The position numbers were made by a program, and so were the translations under genes. This document shows, piece after piece, positions 1 through 12,628 of a DNA stretch of 64,000 nucleotides. The notes beneath the pieces are model-generated. The model ran no database searches. It was not told the DNA's origin and saw nothing but the letters and a program-made list of their open reading frames with translations. This DNA comes from Dermatemys mawii (lineage: Eukaryota; Chordata; Testudines; Dermatemydidae), in contig ML677341.1 in the NCBI GenBank assembly GCA_007922305.1, forward strand, positions 71,552,005-71,616,004. The letters run 5' to 3'. Each line of letters begins with the position of its first letter. The first letter of the stretch is position 1.

Positions 1-806
1 CTACAGCGCTCAACCCAAGGTTTAAGAATCTGAAGTGCCTTCCAAAATTGAGAAGGACAAGGTGTGGAGCAAGATTTCAGAAGTCTTAAAAGAGAAGCAC
101 TCCAGCGTGGAAACTACAGAACCCAAACCACGAAAAAGGAAAATCAGCATTCTGCTGGTGGCATCTGACTTAGATGATGAAAATGAACATGGTTATCCAC
201 TCTGCTTTGCATCATTATTGAGCAGAGCCTGTCATCAGCATGGACACACGTCCTCTGGCATGGTGGTTAACGCATGAAGGGACATATGAATCTTTAGCAC
301 ATCTGGCATGTAAATTTCTTGAGACACTGGCTACAAGAGTGCCATGCGAATGCCTGTTCTCACTTTCAGGTGAGGTTGTAAATAAGAAGTGGGCACCATT
401 ATCTCCTGTAAATGTAAATACACTTGTTTGTCTTAGCGATTGGCTGAAGAAGAAGTAGGACTGAGTGGACTTGTAGGCTTTAAAGTTTTATATTTTTATT
501 TTTGAATGCAGTTATTTTTTGTACATGATTCCCCATTTGTAAATTCAAATTTCATGATAAAGAGATTGCATTTCAATACTTGTATGAGGTGAATTGAAAA
601 ATACTATTTTTTTTGTTTTTTACAGCACAAATATTTATAATAAAATCTAAAGTGAGCACTGTACATTTTGTATTCTGTATTGTAATTGAAATCAATATAT
701 TTGAAAACGTAGACAACATAAAAATATTAAATGGCATTCTGTTATTAACAGTGTGATTAATTGCATGATTAATTGTAATTAATTTTTTAATCACTTGACA
801 ACCCTA
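1..806 (+). mobile_element. 3' end of a degenerate hAT-family DNA transposon (ZBED1-like transposase remnant)
   Basis: The window opens inside a dead hAT transposase. One frame (35-277) encodes a lysine-rich stretch of the kind seen before the C-terminal dimerisation region. A second frame (240-458) encodes the region itself: SLAHLACKF, then VPCECLFSLSGEVVNKK, LSPVNVNTLVCLSDWL and a stop. The Lahxack...S-x-ECLFS-x-SGeVv-x-KR...L-x-P-x-NV-x-x-L arrangement is the signature of hAT (hobo/Ac/Tam3) dimerisation domains. The A/T-rich tail after the stop ends in TTAATCACTTGACAACCCTA (787-806), which fits a hAT terminal inverted repeat beginning tAGGGTTGTCAAG on the other strand. The two halves are out of frame and the 5' part lies outside the window, so it is non-functional. 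Family assignment is secure; the exact subfamily is not known. Confidence 0.75.
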
Positions 807-1299
807 CTAAATATTAAACTGTAACACTCTCCCCTCTTTGGCCTGCTAATTCCACACTCCCACATGATAAGAGAGCTATGTGAGCTCACTACCTCAAGAG
901 CAGCGCTTCCAGGATCACACTTCTGTTTTCCAAGTCTCCTTGAATCCATGCTCTACAATAAATTAATGCTGCCAGCATTTCAGTTTCCATCTCCAAGTTC
1001 CCTGACAATTCTCCTTGTCTTGTTTGCATTAAACATTTGTCCCCAAGATACTGTATTTCCAATGTGCAAGGCACTGTCTTTTGGTTTAAAATTTCCCAGG
1101 AATTTATCAGTGTTATTTTAAAAAAATAAAAATCAGATGAAAATCAGTGCAAAAAATTAACACCGGTTTTCTGGGTAAATATTGAGGCTAATTCTGGGGC
1201 ATGGGAGGACAGAAAAAAAGAAACAGAGAAGAGTGAGAGTGTTTTTGACCCTGCTCCCTGCTCTAGGAGAAATGGCAATGCAGTAAACTAGGTGGGTTT

Positions 1300-1436
1300 C
1301 CAAGCCACCATCTCTCTTTCCAGAGGAGGTCCAGAAGTGGAAGAGGTTGAGGAGATGAGGGTGCCATGTCCTCATGCTGCCTCCTTCACCTCTTCCACTT
1401 CTGGGCCCACTCTGGAAGGAGAGACAGGAGCTTGGT
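1300..1436. repeat. Imperfect long palindrome (about 60 bp arms)
   Basis: The left arm (about 1300-1360) contains CTTTCCAGAGGAGGTCCAGA and AGTGGAAGAGGTTGAGG. The right arm (about 1370-1436) contains the reverse complement as CTTCACCTCTTCCACTTCTG followed by ACTCTGGAAGGAGAGA. The loop is about 10 bp. This is probably an old foldback mini-transposon. No target duplication was identified. Confidence 0.5.
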
Positions 1437-3074
1437 TACCTGGGCTGCCCAAGTTACAAAGCCACCTTCTCTCCTTCCAGAGCAAGGAGCCAGGTCCAGG
1501 GAGTTCTGGCACTTCATTTTGTAGGGCTTGAGCACTGACGTACATGTGCCTGTCTGTATCTTCCATTGCATTCCTTGCCTTTGCATTTACACTTAGACTA
1601 ATTTATTACTAACATAAACACATGCACGTAATGAAATGGATTGGATTTTCCTAATATCATGTACCTGTAGACTTATGTACCTGAGTGGTCTAAAATTTGT
1701 GTGAAAATGGGTAAAAAATGAAAAAAAAATACTTTTGCAAATCCCAGGAATTTTTCATTAAAAACTGAAGACAAAGGGCCTTGCCGATGTGTTCTAATCC
1801 CTACAAATATCAGGTAAGCAGAGACAAAGATATAGCTAGGGAGATTTCCCTTGTGTCTGCCCTGAATCCCACAGAGAGAAAACATTCAACCACTCAGTTC
1901 AGTACTCTACACAGCTAATGTTTTCTGCTAGTGCAGCTGGGAATTTTCTAGGTTATCCAGTCCCAGTGCCAAATACAGCCTCCATTTCAAAGAGGCCAAT
2001 GCCTTTGGAAGCCTGATAAGTACCTACTGTACTCATTACATTGGATTGGGACTCTGAAAATGCCTTATAACAAGATGGGCCGAAATTGTTAACTGACTTT
2101 CCACCTACTCCTATATGCAGTTGTTTTCTGATTCTACTTCTGAGCATAGTGGGGTGACTGAGATCAGGATTTCAGTGACTAGAGGTAGCAATCATTATAG
2201 TTATGTCTAAAATGTGGGACCTATGCCCCCACTGGTATTTACACCAATATCAAGTGAATGCAAAGTGGGTGTAAAATGTTCCCATTCTGATCTCACTTCA
2301 GAAAATGAAGGGCAACAGTGAATTAGGCTTGTGCCTTCTGTGTGAAAATCCTTTCCCTTTGTTTTCAGTTGCTCATGACTTTCTCAAATTCCTTTTTAGG
2401 CCGAAATTTTCCCTGTTTATTTTTAGCTCAAAGTTCAATTTTCTTGAAAAATGTCAACAGTAGTGAATGAATCATTTTCAGTTATTTGCACAGGAATAAA
2501 ACACACATAGGCTTATCAGAAATGTTGTGCTTGAGTATATCAAAACCACCTGAAGTTAGAAAAATCAAACTAGGCTTATTTTGCAGATTTAATGGACATT
2601 TATGCAACAAGACAAATTTGCTTTAATTTTTTTTTAAAAATGTTCAATATATAATTTCTGCACATTCCACAGGTTAAGCCAAATGAGCTTCTAAAGTCCT
2701 TCAGCCAAATAGCTCCATATCTGGGAACATAACAAGGTCAGTAAAGAACACCTCAGTTAAGGACAGTTCCGTTAGAACTGTGAGAACCATGATGTTGAAA
2801 ATATTTACAGTTTGACAGGAGAGAAAACTGCCAGGCTGGGAGGTCTTTAACATAAGCCCACAATCAAAGAGTTTACAAGCTTTGCTTAAAAAATGATTCT
2901 GTTCCTCAGCTCCCCAAGTAAAAAGCAGGGGAATATAAATATAAACGTAATTGTTTATAGGTGAAATGCCACAGAAATGACAGAAAAAATCCTACAATAT
3001 TAACTCAGAACATGTACCTTTGCTGTATTTTCTATTTCTATTCCTTGTTAAATGTTCATTGTAATTGGTATCAT

Positions 3075-3097
3075 AGAGAGAGAGAGAGAGAGAGAGG
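3075..3097. repeat. (AG)n microsatellite
   Basis: An uninterrupted AG run of about 11 units beginning just after ATCAT at 3070. Seen directly. Confidence 0.9.
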
Positions 3098-5976
3098 AAT
3101 ACCTTACTGAGTTTAGGTGGGAGTAACATTAACTTTCAGAATTTCCTGACTTTTAAGGGCTTGCCATTTCTGCATTAATGCCCCATTACCACTACTGGGG
3201 TTTTTTGCATGTAATTATAAATGAATTTGTTCATTTTGCATATGGTCATTTGAAAGACGACCTGACTGATTTTGTAAATAGACTGACCATCCTGATAACA
3301 GGACAGATCCCCTGACCTTAATGGAAGACCTGCAGGCTGGCAGCTAGAGAAACTGATGCTTCAGACAGATAGGCATACTGACTGAAAGGAGTGAGCCGTG
3401 CTGGTATCAGGCTGGTAGCAATAAAGATATTGCTGCAAAGCAGAGCAGCAGTGAAAATATTGTTGGTCCTTCCTGTCCCGAGGATGTGTACACAGTTTCT
3501 GCCTCTTCTTCAGAATGTGCACACTTTTTCAGAGTACATATTATCTCTCTCCTTCAGAACACATTCCTTCTCTCTTTTACACACAGACTCCTTCAGAACT
3601 TGCACTCTATTTCTCCCTGTCTTTGGGACTTGCACATTCTTTCTTTTCTTTGTCCTTTCATTCTGCACACTAACACATCCTCTCCCCTCCAATGCAATCC
3701 AGTAGCATTCATACAGCCTTCAAGTCTGAGCCAGTCCAACAAAGGACACAGGTGTTGACACAGATTTTCTCTCCTCTTCCTGCATCCTCTTGCAGGTTCA
3801 TTCACTCCCTTCTACTGACCAGGTTTTTTAGAGGCTCGGCTGTGTCTCCTCATGAAGAAGGCACAACTTCCTGGTAAGGAGGCCAGAGAATTGTAAATAA
3901 ACTTTACCTGCACTCCAGAGGACAATCCTGTGATGAGGCTTCAAAGTCTCTCTCTCTCTTTTTCTTCTCTCCTCACTGCCCCTTTTGGATTTCAGTTTGG
4001 AGTGTGTGACGTGTCCCTCTTCATATCCTCTGATTTACACATTCCTCAGTCTTTCTTTGGAACCTCTTCTAGCTGCTCTTTCTTGCCCTCCCCTCCTGCC
4101 CATTCAAGCTGAACATCTCCTCAGACACATGGGAGCCTTACGGAAGTGAAAACATCAGTCAGCGGCAGCAGAGTTCTTTTTTAAAGTGAACCCTCTCTTG
4201 AGGGGCCTCCTCTCATCCGTGCCCCTGGTTCCCCGTTGCCCAGCACACAACTCTTTGGCATCCAGCACGGCTGTACAACCTCTCTTAGCATCCATAGTTT
4301 CCACTATGCCGTGTTCCTTTCTGGCAGCTTGAGCCCCCTGGAGTCATCCAGCCTGGGATTTGTTCCTCAAGTCGTTTCTGCCTTTGAGCAACCATGCCAA
4401 TTAATTCTCTGCTGATTAGTTCATTCCTGAGCCATTGTGCCAGATCTATTTTGGTCAGCATAAACAAGGAGGATATATTGTCTGCAGTGTTTTTCTCTGC
4501 TCCCAAGTTACTTGGCTGCCAAGCCAAACAGATTCAAGCTTGGACAGTACTTGACTTACAGACCTCCAATGAAACATCAGGTGTCACAAGAAGCGATGTT
4601 AGTGACTTAGTAGAGTGTGACCTTGTCCCTCCCTGGGAGTAAGTATTGAACAAGTACCATCTTAGCATGTGCTGCACTCCTGCAGGTGCTATCCTTGGAT
4701 AAAACTTTAATGCCATGTTCTGGCTTCCTGTGCTCATTACCATATCCATGGCATGATTTGCTAGTTCCCTGGCCAAATTTGAATTCTGCCTAATGTTACA
4801 CCTATAGTGTCAATTGGCTGCAATGCTTTTTCACTTCCTGTTCTAAACCGTTTGATGATTTTGCTGTGTGCTCTTAGATAACTCCATGTTCTACCCCTGC
4901 GGCAGCTGCATTTCAGTGGGAGGTACAATGATCCCCTTGCATAGAGTGAAGCACTTTATCGATTGTTCAAGATCAAAAGTACTCTGTGTGTGTGTGTGCA
5001 CACGCATGCACATGCAGTATATAGGCCCAGATCCTCAGCTGCTGTAAATCAGCAGAGCTCCTAGACTGACTTCAATGTAGTTATGTTGATTTACACCAGC
5101 TGAGCATCTAACCCATGGTATGTAAATCAGTAAAGTGCTTTGGCTCCGTTAGGGTGAAGACACTATAAATGTCAGCCATTATTATTACCATCGTTTAGTC
5201 GCCAATTCAAATGTGCTAATCTCCAGTGGAGAGGTGCCTCGCCAGAGAGAGGATTGTGATTACAGAGGACTGGAGCGCCAGAGCTAGACGGTGTCAGGGA
5301 CACATGGTTCCAACTTTTCTCTCGCTCCATCACTAAAAAAACAGTGCCTGCCTGGAGAGTGAGGTTTCTATGTAAATGTTATTGTCCATAGCACTGAAAC
5401 AGTGGGACACTTACTTACAGAGTTATACAACACCAGTTACATAAAGGAACCCACCATAGGAAATATTAAAACTACTCATACGGCCTCCAGAAATATTAGC
5501 AACCCGTGTTGTCAGGGATAAAAACAAACAAAAATTACACAACTATAACCCTAACAATAATCTGTATCATGTGGATTTCTCACAGCTGTTCCCATTTGAG
5601 AAGGGACTAGCACAGTCCAGATGTGCTGACACGACAATTCAATGCAAAGAAGAAGAAACAGACTCCTGGAAGGACTCACCACTTGAAAGCTCAGGGCACG
5701 GGCACTTGATAGTGCAGTAGACTGGGAAAGGGTCCCTGCAAAGTTCTGATGATCTACCCAAATCCAGTTCACTATTTTTCATAGTAAACAGTGTCTTTCG
5801 GGCCCAGTCAGGCTCCCAACAGAGTCAATGGCAAAACTTCCATTGGCTTCAGAGTGCAGGACTTCAGCTTCTAAATTACCAGTTCAAATGCAGCCTGTTT
5901 TGTTAGGGAATCAGAGTTATCTGTTGGCCCTTCTGGCCTTGTGCAATTCATTGTTAGTCTCTTGGCTAGTCTACAC

Positions 5977-6381
5977 GTGTGACTCTCAACCTTTCCAAAC
6001 TACTGTATCTCTTTCAGTAGTTTGATTTGTATTGTGTATCCCCAAGTTTCACCTCACTTAAAAACTACTTGCTTACAAAATCAGACATAAAAATACAAAA
6101 GTGCCACTTTTACTGACAAATTGCTGACTTTCTCATTTTTACCATGTAATTATAAAATAAACCAATTGGAACATGAATATTGTACTTACATTTCAGTATA
6201 TAGTATATCGAGCAGTATAAACAAGTCATTGTCTGTATGAAATTTTAGTTTGTATTGACTATGCTAGTGCTTTTGATGTAGTGTGTTATAAAACTAGGCA
6301 AATATGTAGATGACTTGGTGTACCACCTGGAAGACCTCTGCATACCCTCAGGGGTATGCGAACCATTGGTTGAGAACCACT
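5977..6381. mobile_element. Non-autonomous hAT-like element with GGTTCTCAACC-type termini
   Basis: The left end reads GTGTGACTCTCAACCTTTCC and the right end reads CCATTGGTTGAGAACCACT, which is its inverted counterpart. The roughly 380 bp A/T-rich interior has no coding potential. It resembles a repeat I recognise as common in turtle genomes, with a CTTAAAAACTACTTGCTTACA motif and a tail reading CCTCAGGGGTATGCG just before the right terminus. No clean target-site duplication is visible, because the next element abuts the right end. Boundaries are accurate to about 5 bp. Confidence 0.6.
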
Positions 6382-6382
6382 T

Positions 6383-7061
6383 AGGGCTTGGTTACACTGG
6401 CACTTTATAGCGCTATAAAGCCCACATGAGCGCTATAACCTCCTCCCCGTCCACACTGGCAAGGCACGTAGAGCACTATAACCGTAGAGTTATAGCGCTC
6501 CTCATAATCCACCTCTGCATGGGGAAGAAGGCCTGTAGCGCAGCTGCTGTAGTGCTACAACAAGAATGTGGACACCCACTGCGCTACAAGTGATCTCTGG
6601 AGATGCCTAGAGCCATTTAAGGCAATTGACGTCTCTTCCCTTTGTTTTGAACTTGGCTGGAGGAATGCGAAAGTACCTCTTTAGAGTTTCTCTCTTAACT
6701 CGGCAGATAAGCGATGCAAATGTTTAAGGAAGGAGCCTGTGTGAAAACAAAGCCCTCTGTGAAGGGACACGTGCTGACAGGCTCTCAAAAAGACGGAAAA
6801 ACCACTGGCTCTCTCCCTCCGCATACACACAACACGTCCCCCCTCACCCACCTCGTTTAAAAAGCATGTTGCACCCAGCTGAAAGCTGGGATACTTGCCC
6901 TAATGCGCTGCTCTTAATGCCACATTAAGTGCCCCAAATGTGGCCATGCTATACCGCTGGCGCGTCTGAGTGTGGACATACAATAGCGCTATACATATTA
7001 CTGTATAAGGGGACCACTATAACCAATAGCGCTATAATCTTGTAAGTGTAACCATACCCCT
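6383..7061. mobile_element. Non-autonomous DNA transposon with TAGCGCTATA-containing inverted termini
   Basis: The left end AGGGCTTGGTTACACTGGCA continues into CTTTATAGCGCTATAAA. The right end AATAGCGCTATAATCTTGTA continues into AGTGTAACCATACCCCT, giving inverted repeats of about 35 bp. The interior (about 600 bp) has further AGCGCTATA half-palindromes near 6429, 6470 and 6980 and no reading frame of interest. It is sandwiched directly between the GGTTCTCAACC element and a TGGTCTACACT element. Confidence 0.6.
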
Positions 7062-7358
7062 GGTCTACACTTCAAAGTCTCTGTGGATACCGGTATAGCT
7101 ATACCAAAAGAGCCCTCTAGTGGAGATGCAGCTTATACAGGCAAAAGGATGTAGTTAAACCACCTCCCTGAAAGACATAAGCAATACCAGCAAAAGGACA
7201 CTTTAGCTGTGTCTACATGATGTGTGGGTGTGGGTGTGGGTGTGTGAGGGCGGGGGTTGATGAAAAATTATGTCAGTCTGGGGTATGTATGCTTTTTTCA
7301 TGCCCCTGACCAACACAGCTGTGCCAGTTAGTCTTTGAAGTGTAGACCTGGCCTTAGC
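7058..7358. mobile_element. Non-autonomous DNA transposon with (T)GGTCTACACTTCAAAG termini
   Basis: The left end CTGGTCTACACTTCAAAG (7060-7077) and the right end CTTTGAAGTGTAGACCTG (about 7333-7350) are near-perfect inverted repeats. The interior includes a GTGTGG-type short tandem run at about 7219-7245. It belongs to the group of TGTCTACACT-ended elements seen repeatedly in this window. Outer boundaries are uncertain by about 8 bp. Confidence 0.65.
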
Positions 7359-10300
7359 CCAGTTCTTAGCAGACAGGGGTCCATATTACAAAAATCCCCT
7401 ACTCTGTTGTCCTGTGTTATTATACAGTCACTAAAATGACACTCTAATAAGCATCAATCATAAACAGTCTGAGCAGAGAGGTCAAGGATCTTTTTAAAAA
7501 ATCTCCATATGCTTTTTTGCCACATCTCAAAAATGGTGCTGCATAGCAACTCCAGATGTTTTGTCCTACTCTCCTCAGTAAGGGGTGAGAGCTGGCTGTT
7601 TTCATAAGCCTTTATGACTTAAGTTTAAAGTTAGTTTATATGTTCCCCCCCCCACACACACACACAATCTATGAGAACTCGGGAGAGTTTTAGACTGTGA
7701 AGTCTTCAGGGCAGGACCAATGTCTCTGTATGTGTTTGTGAAGCGCCTAGCACAACAGGGTTCCAAATTCTGAATGGAGCCTCCAGGCACTACTGTAATA
7801 TAAATATTAAACAATAATAACTGCATAATTCTGTATGAGACAGAATTTTCTGCTGTTACAGGCTGCATCCCTCTTAAAACCCCACATGAATCAAGAGGGG
7901 AGTCAGAGTTAAAGATGTCTACAAACACAGGCTTGACACTCCTTAGAAGTCCACTCATGAGTCACCAAAGATATTTACATAATTGATAAGTTCCACAAAG
8001 ATTCCTTTGTTGTTTATATGACCCTCAAGGTTTACTAAAGTCTTTAGAAATGTTCCAGGGATTCACAATGAGTTTATAATCTCCTTGGGAATCCCACCTT
8101 CTTTGTTCCAAATTGTAGCAACTCCACCTACATCAATGTTATATAAAATCTGTCAAAAATGTCCAATTTCTGTCAAATGTCTTTAAGCTTTGAGTTCTAT
8201 GCATGCCTCCTTCACAGCCACTCCTCTGATCCTCTTTCCCTAGATAAAACTGCATGGAACTGATTCACTTCTCATGTACTCGGGAGCAAAGTTGGAGTTA
8301 AAGCATTGAAGTCAAAGGGCTCAATTCCCTGTTGCCCTGTATCTCATGTAGTAATTTAGTCAGTGCAAAGTGGGTGTCAAATATTACCGTACCAGAATGA
8401 TAGCATTTTACGTCCAAGCACTCACCTTGTACTGGACTAAATGACTGTACATGAGGAAGGGCAACAGTCAATTGATCTCATGGGGTTATACTGTCCTACA
8501 GTTGATGTATAGGAGAGGAGAATAAGGCCATATATACCTACTTGGAAACTGTGAATTGTACCCACTGATCTATGGACTGAAGACATGACCCTGCCCTACC
8601 CTCATGGTATGGGTCAGAGAATAAAAACTGCTCACTAGAGATACTCAAAGAAAAATTGACACTTTTTAAAGTGGAAAATGCCTTTTTGACCAAAATAAAA
8701 ATGTAATGAAAAAAATAATTTGGATTGATTTTTTTCATTTTTAAATGAAAATATTTGAAATGAAAAATTCCACCAGCTGTCTCCCTCCACCCCCCAAAAA
8801 ACAACAAAAAAAACCCTTGTGTTTTGTTTCTGGAGAGAAATAAATACTTCCTCACGCTTTCACTTCCCCCTCCCTCTTTTTCCTTGGGGAAGTTAAAAAT
8901 GTGTGAGAAAATGGTTTATTATGCACCAAAACAAAACATACTTTTTTGGGGGAGGAGGGAGATGGGAATTTTTTATTTTAATTTTTTTATTGCAAAATAA
9001 TTTTTGACCAACTGAATTTTTTTGAATGAAGTGAAATATTTTCATGATTATTTTTTTTCATGAAATATACTAACCTTGTTTCGACCAGCTCAGCTTCTCC
9101 TATATTACCCTTCACATACTGTACAGACCTTATTCATCATTCTGTTGTAGGGAGAAAACCTCACTCAACCCTATTTACCTTCCCAGTATTGGTAAGGGAT
9201 GTCAAATCAGCTACAGGCCAGAGATCAACTCTTTGGTCATGATCCTGAACATATGGGTGTTGGACTGTCTGTTATGAAAGAAATCTGTAATAGCTCACTT
9301 GTTATGGGTTGTTGAAGTAGTCCTCCAAGGAGAAACCATAGGCAGTATGGATTCAATTCAGGTCACGATCCCATGTGATTGTTGGGGACACATTGGAAAT
9401 ATGGGTTAATGACTCATTCTTATCTTTGGAGGCCTGCCCTAGAGGAGGAAGTATGGTGCTAGCCGGATTTTCCAGGTTCCAGACATGGTTCTATGGGCTG
9501 CAACAAGGCTGTGGGTCAAGCAGTTGAAGTCAGCAAGCAGGCATCTCTGTGTTCCTGGAGAAAAACAAAGGCAAAAATGGCAGTTCCTTGTTGGAACTGG
9601 GTTTGGAGTGATTTCAAAAGGCACAGAATCTGCCCCTCCCCCTCCTCCTGCCTCCCCAAACCAAACTCAGTTGTCAGGACAGACTCAATTTCTTTCATGT
9701 GCAGTAAATAGGGTCTTCCCTCTAAGTAAAGAGAATAATAGATGGTAAGGTTGCAGACTGAGCATTGGTGATGGAACTTGAGCAAATATTTCCAGACTTT
9801 CTGGCACTTTAGTTTTATGGATTGCCTTCTAAACTCCTGACATTGAAACTTTTAACTCTTGAAGCTTAACTGCACATTTCTTGACTTTCAAATTTTTTTG
9901 AATGACATTTTAATATTGTTGTAAATTAATGGTCTGTTTGCAACCTTAGTATTATTTTAGCAAAGTTTGTTGTTTTGGCTTAGTAAATTAGATGTGTCCA
10001 ATTTATATGTAAATCAGTGCATATCACTAGCTCACATTCACAATGTAAAGTAGGTAAATTTCATTTTTCATGCTTGGTACATCACTAAAATCCCAAACAC
10101 TATGCTCTGCCATCTATGCATCAAATTGCATGAATTTGCAGCACAAACTATTTGCTCTTGCTGGAATTTGACCCCACATAGCACCTCTGCCTAACTCTGA
10201 AGTTGGAGAAAGAGACTTTCTTGCATTTATTTAAATTTTGGGATGCTGCCCTACAAATTGACAAGTATTGTAAACCAGGGGATTGCTGAGGGCATGGGAG

Positions 10301-12480
10301 CCAGATGTCCAGAACTCAGAAATGAAAAGTTCAGATTCTCCGACACCTCCAACTGACTGTCTTCTGCTGTACTCTTGCTTTCAGCTCTGATCTGTTCCAG
10401 AAGCTGGGCCTTAGAAAGTATTTCTCTGCAGGACAGCATTTGACCTCCTATATCACAGGTTTCCTTAATGGGTATAAGACTGACGGTGTCGAATTCTCTT
10501 CAGTAAAGCCCTGCCTTTCTATGGTTCTAAAAGGCTTACGTAGTCACAAGACTGTCACTGCCCTTAAATAAAGAGGGCAATGGGAGAGGAACACATGAAA
10601 CTTCATGTTTTCAGGATCCCTCTTATCCCGAGAGAACTGAAAAGAAAAGGGAAAATAACTACCTTTGGTACAAAGGTCTTTGCCTCTGTAGTTTTGGCTG
10701 TCTGGAACAGCCTCACTGTGTGCCTCTACCTCATGAAGGTCCTGATCCTCAGTCCACTAACATCACTGGAAAGTGTCCCAATGACATTGAAATCAATAGG
10801 TTTTGGATCAAGCCCTAAATCTCCATCTCTTTCCAAATCGTATCTGAAAACATCTCCTCTTCATTGCGTAGACAGCTTGGTGTCTCTCTCCCTCTCCTCA
10901 GCTCTTCTTTTATTATTATTATTCATCACATTTCAGGGTACAGTTTGAATGAAAGGTGCTAAATAATTTTTTTTTGCTGGGGCAGAGTTTGAAGCTGAGC
11001 AAAGCAGAGTCTGATGCTAAGTGCTGGAGTCTGTTACATGCTTCTGTAGCTCTGACTGCTACTCTTTTATTTGCTGTAAAACTGGCCTTTTCTTTAGGAA
11101 ACAAAAACAACTCAATAGCTACCAAGGTGGTCACATTTGCAAGAAATGATGTTGTCTAGTGGATTTTCAGTCCAAGGCTGGGAATTAGGAACACTGACTC
11201 CTGTGATTTTAGGCAAGCCCATATATCCTTTCTGCTTTGATTTCCTCAATGTGAAGTAAGGACAGTGAAATTGATCTGCATACTTCACAAGGCCATTGTG
11301 GAGATTACTTACATAATGTTTGTAAAACATACCATGAAAAGCACTCTTGTGTTATATATTATTATGAAGAAGAGAAAAATGCCCTAAAATAAAACAAAAT
11401 AGAGAAATAAGATTTCTTTCAACCATGAACTTCCCAACCTCAGGACTAAGACATATATATTACACAAGCAGAATAATTTATGGGCCTTTGATTGTAAACC
11501 TTTATGGTCCACATACACACTCTTCCTGTGTGTGTATGTGGACATTGTCTAGCACATTATTAGTGCTGCTGGAATACAAATGATACAAATAAATAAATAA
11601 AGGATGGTTGATTTGAATTAAGTTGCAGGGTCCGTGGGGAACTCTGCTGGTCAGGGAATTTCAATAGTGGTGACTATTAATGTCAGTGAGGCTCTGCACA
11701 GGTGCAGAGGTACACTAATGTGTAACAGTTTGCAAGATTCAGGCCTTAGGCCCAAATCCCGCTAACACTTACACAGGTTTTTAACATTACTTACATGAGA
11801 GTCCTCCTGATTTCAACACTACTCCAGTGACTAAGTTAAACATATGGGTAAATGTTTACAGGATTGGGCCTTACAAACTCATTAGTGTCTCCAGCCCCAC
11901 AAAAAACTCATCTGCAGCAGTAAAATGCTGCCACCACTCAACATTACAAAGTCTTGTACTACGTAGCGATTTATTGAAAGATCTAGCTGCCGGAATGATT
12001 TGATTATGTGAGAATCTGTGTTTACTTTTTTAAAAAGTAAATTTCTAGTCTCATGGTTGTGAAAAAACCTGGAAAGTGTGAACCATAATGCTCAAAAAAC
12101 AGAAGGCAAATACAAAGAACCCCACGTTCCCCGGTATTTAAAGCACAAGCTCATGATTTTTGAACACTTAGTGCTGCTGACTGATGAGGGGGTGGGGGAA
12201 ATGCTGCTGTCAGTTAGCATGATCTCGGTGGTCTCTCAATACAGTATGCCTGACATTTGATCATTGTCTCTCTGTATAGGGCAGAGATCAGCAGTTCCGC
12301 CTTTGCATCTTATACAGCACCAAGCCCGGTCTTGCACAGAGAAGCCCAGGAGAGTCCCACCTTAAATGTAACTAGTAGTTCTTGCCCCCCACTTCCCCAT
12401 TGTTTTATTTTAAAATGGAACCTTAACTTTAAAATAACAATGAAAGAGAAATATAATAACAGCAACTACCAAGAGCAGTG
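7359..12480. other. Intergenic stretch upstream of the FAM234B promoter; no gene seen
   Basis: No exon was recognised. Visible content: a C-run/CA-run at about 7646-7666; an A/T-rich block at about 8620-9090 built of runs such as AAAATGAAAAA and ending TTTCGACCAGCTC, which matches a degenerate repeat also seen at 54.1 and 59.8-60.1 kb; MIR-like sequence in reverse orientation at about 11200-11340; and palindrome-type repeats near 10740-10830 and 11750-11880. Open frames of 60-120 codons here lack any recognisable domain and are treated as chance. Confidence 0.45.
11200..11340 (-). repeat. MIR-like core SINE fragment, reverse orientation
   Basis: The sequence reads TTTGATTTCCTCAATGTGAA, then AAGGCCATTGTGGAGATTA, then TAATGTTTGTAAA. 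This parallels the reverse MIR consensus (cagtttcctcatctgtaaaatgggg ... gttgtgaggatta ... atgtttgtaaagc). It is strongly diverged, as expected for an element shared by amniotes. Confidence 0.5.
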
Positions 12481-12572
12481 AGAACGTGACTCAAGGGCTC
12501 CGAGTGTCTGGCAGGGGTCTCTGCCCCGCCTCCCTGTGCAGCGTGAGCCCTGTGTGATCACCCGGCTAAAGA

Positions 12573-12592
12573 ACTACACTTCCCAGCAAGCC
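12573..12592 (+). promoter_or_regulatory. ZNF143/THAP11-type binding site (SBS motif)
   Basis: ACTACACTTCCCAGCAAGCC matches the well-known vertebrate promoter motif ACTACAnnTCCCAGnAnnC bound by ZNF143 (with THAP11/HCFC1). It lies 37-56 bp upstream of the FAM234B start codon, in the position typical for this motif near transcription starts. Occupancy is inferred; only the motif match is seen. Confidence 0.75.
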
Positions 12593-12602
12593 GCGGGCCG
12601 TC

Positions 12603-12612
12603 GCGCATGCGC
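12603..12612. promoter_or_regulatory. NRF1-type palindromic site GCGCATGCGC
   Basis: A perfect copy of the palindromic NRF1 core, flanked as CGCGCATGCGCA, 17 bp upstream of the FAM234B ATG. It contains an ATG at 12607 that is out of frame with the real start; if transcripts begin upstream it would be an upstream start codon overlapping the main frame. Confidence 0.7.
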
Positions 12613-12628
12613 ACCGCGCGCTTTCAGC

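Larger units (their letters stand above)
807..5976. other. Intergenic stretch upstream of FAM234B; no gene seen
   Basis: No exon with recognisable protein homology was found. Contents that can be named are an imperfect palindrome at 1300-1436, a pure AG run at 3075-3097, a pyrimidine-rich stretch at 3470-4100, a short TG run at 4983-5000, and a short palindromic repeat at about 5029-5113 whose arms read CAGATCCTCAGCTG...CAGCTGAGCATCT. Around 5800-5870 a second palindromic repeat carries the TCAATGGCAAAACTTCCATTGGCTTC core. The remainder is A/T-rich unique or very old repeat sequence. Confidence 0.5.

Noticed and set aside
35..458. Functional ZBED/hAT-derived domesticated gene
   Set aside because: The two segments are out of frame with each other and run into an intact-looking transposon terminus; it is a dead element, though the off-window 5' part was not seen.
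3391..3758. 90-104 codon frames with Phe/Leu/Ser-rich product
   Set aside because: Pyrimidine-rich low-complexity sequence with overlapping frames in two registers and no splice or promoter context.
1..12480. HEBP1, expected upstream of FAM234B from human gene order
   Set aside because: No HEBP1-like peptide was found on either strand here; if synteny holds, it lies outside the window.
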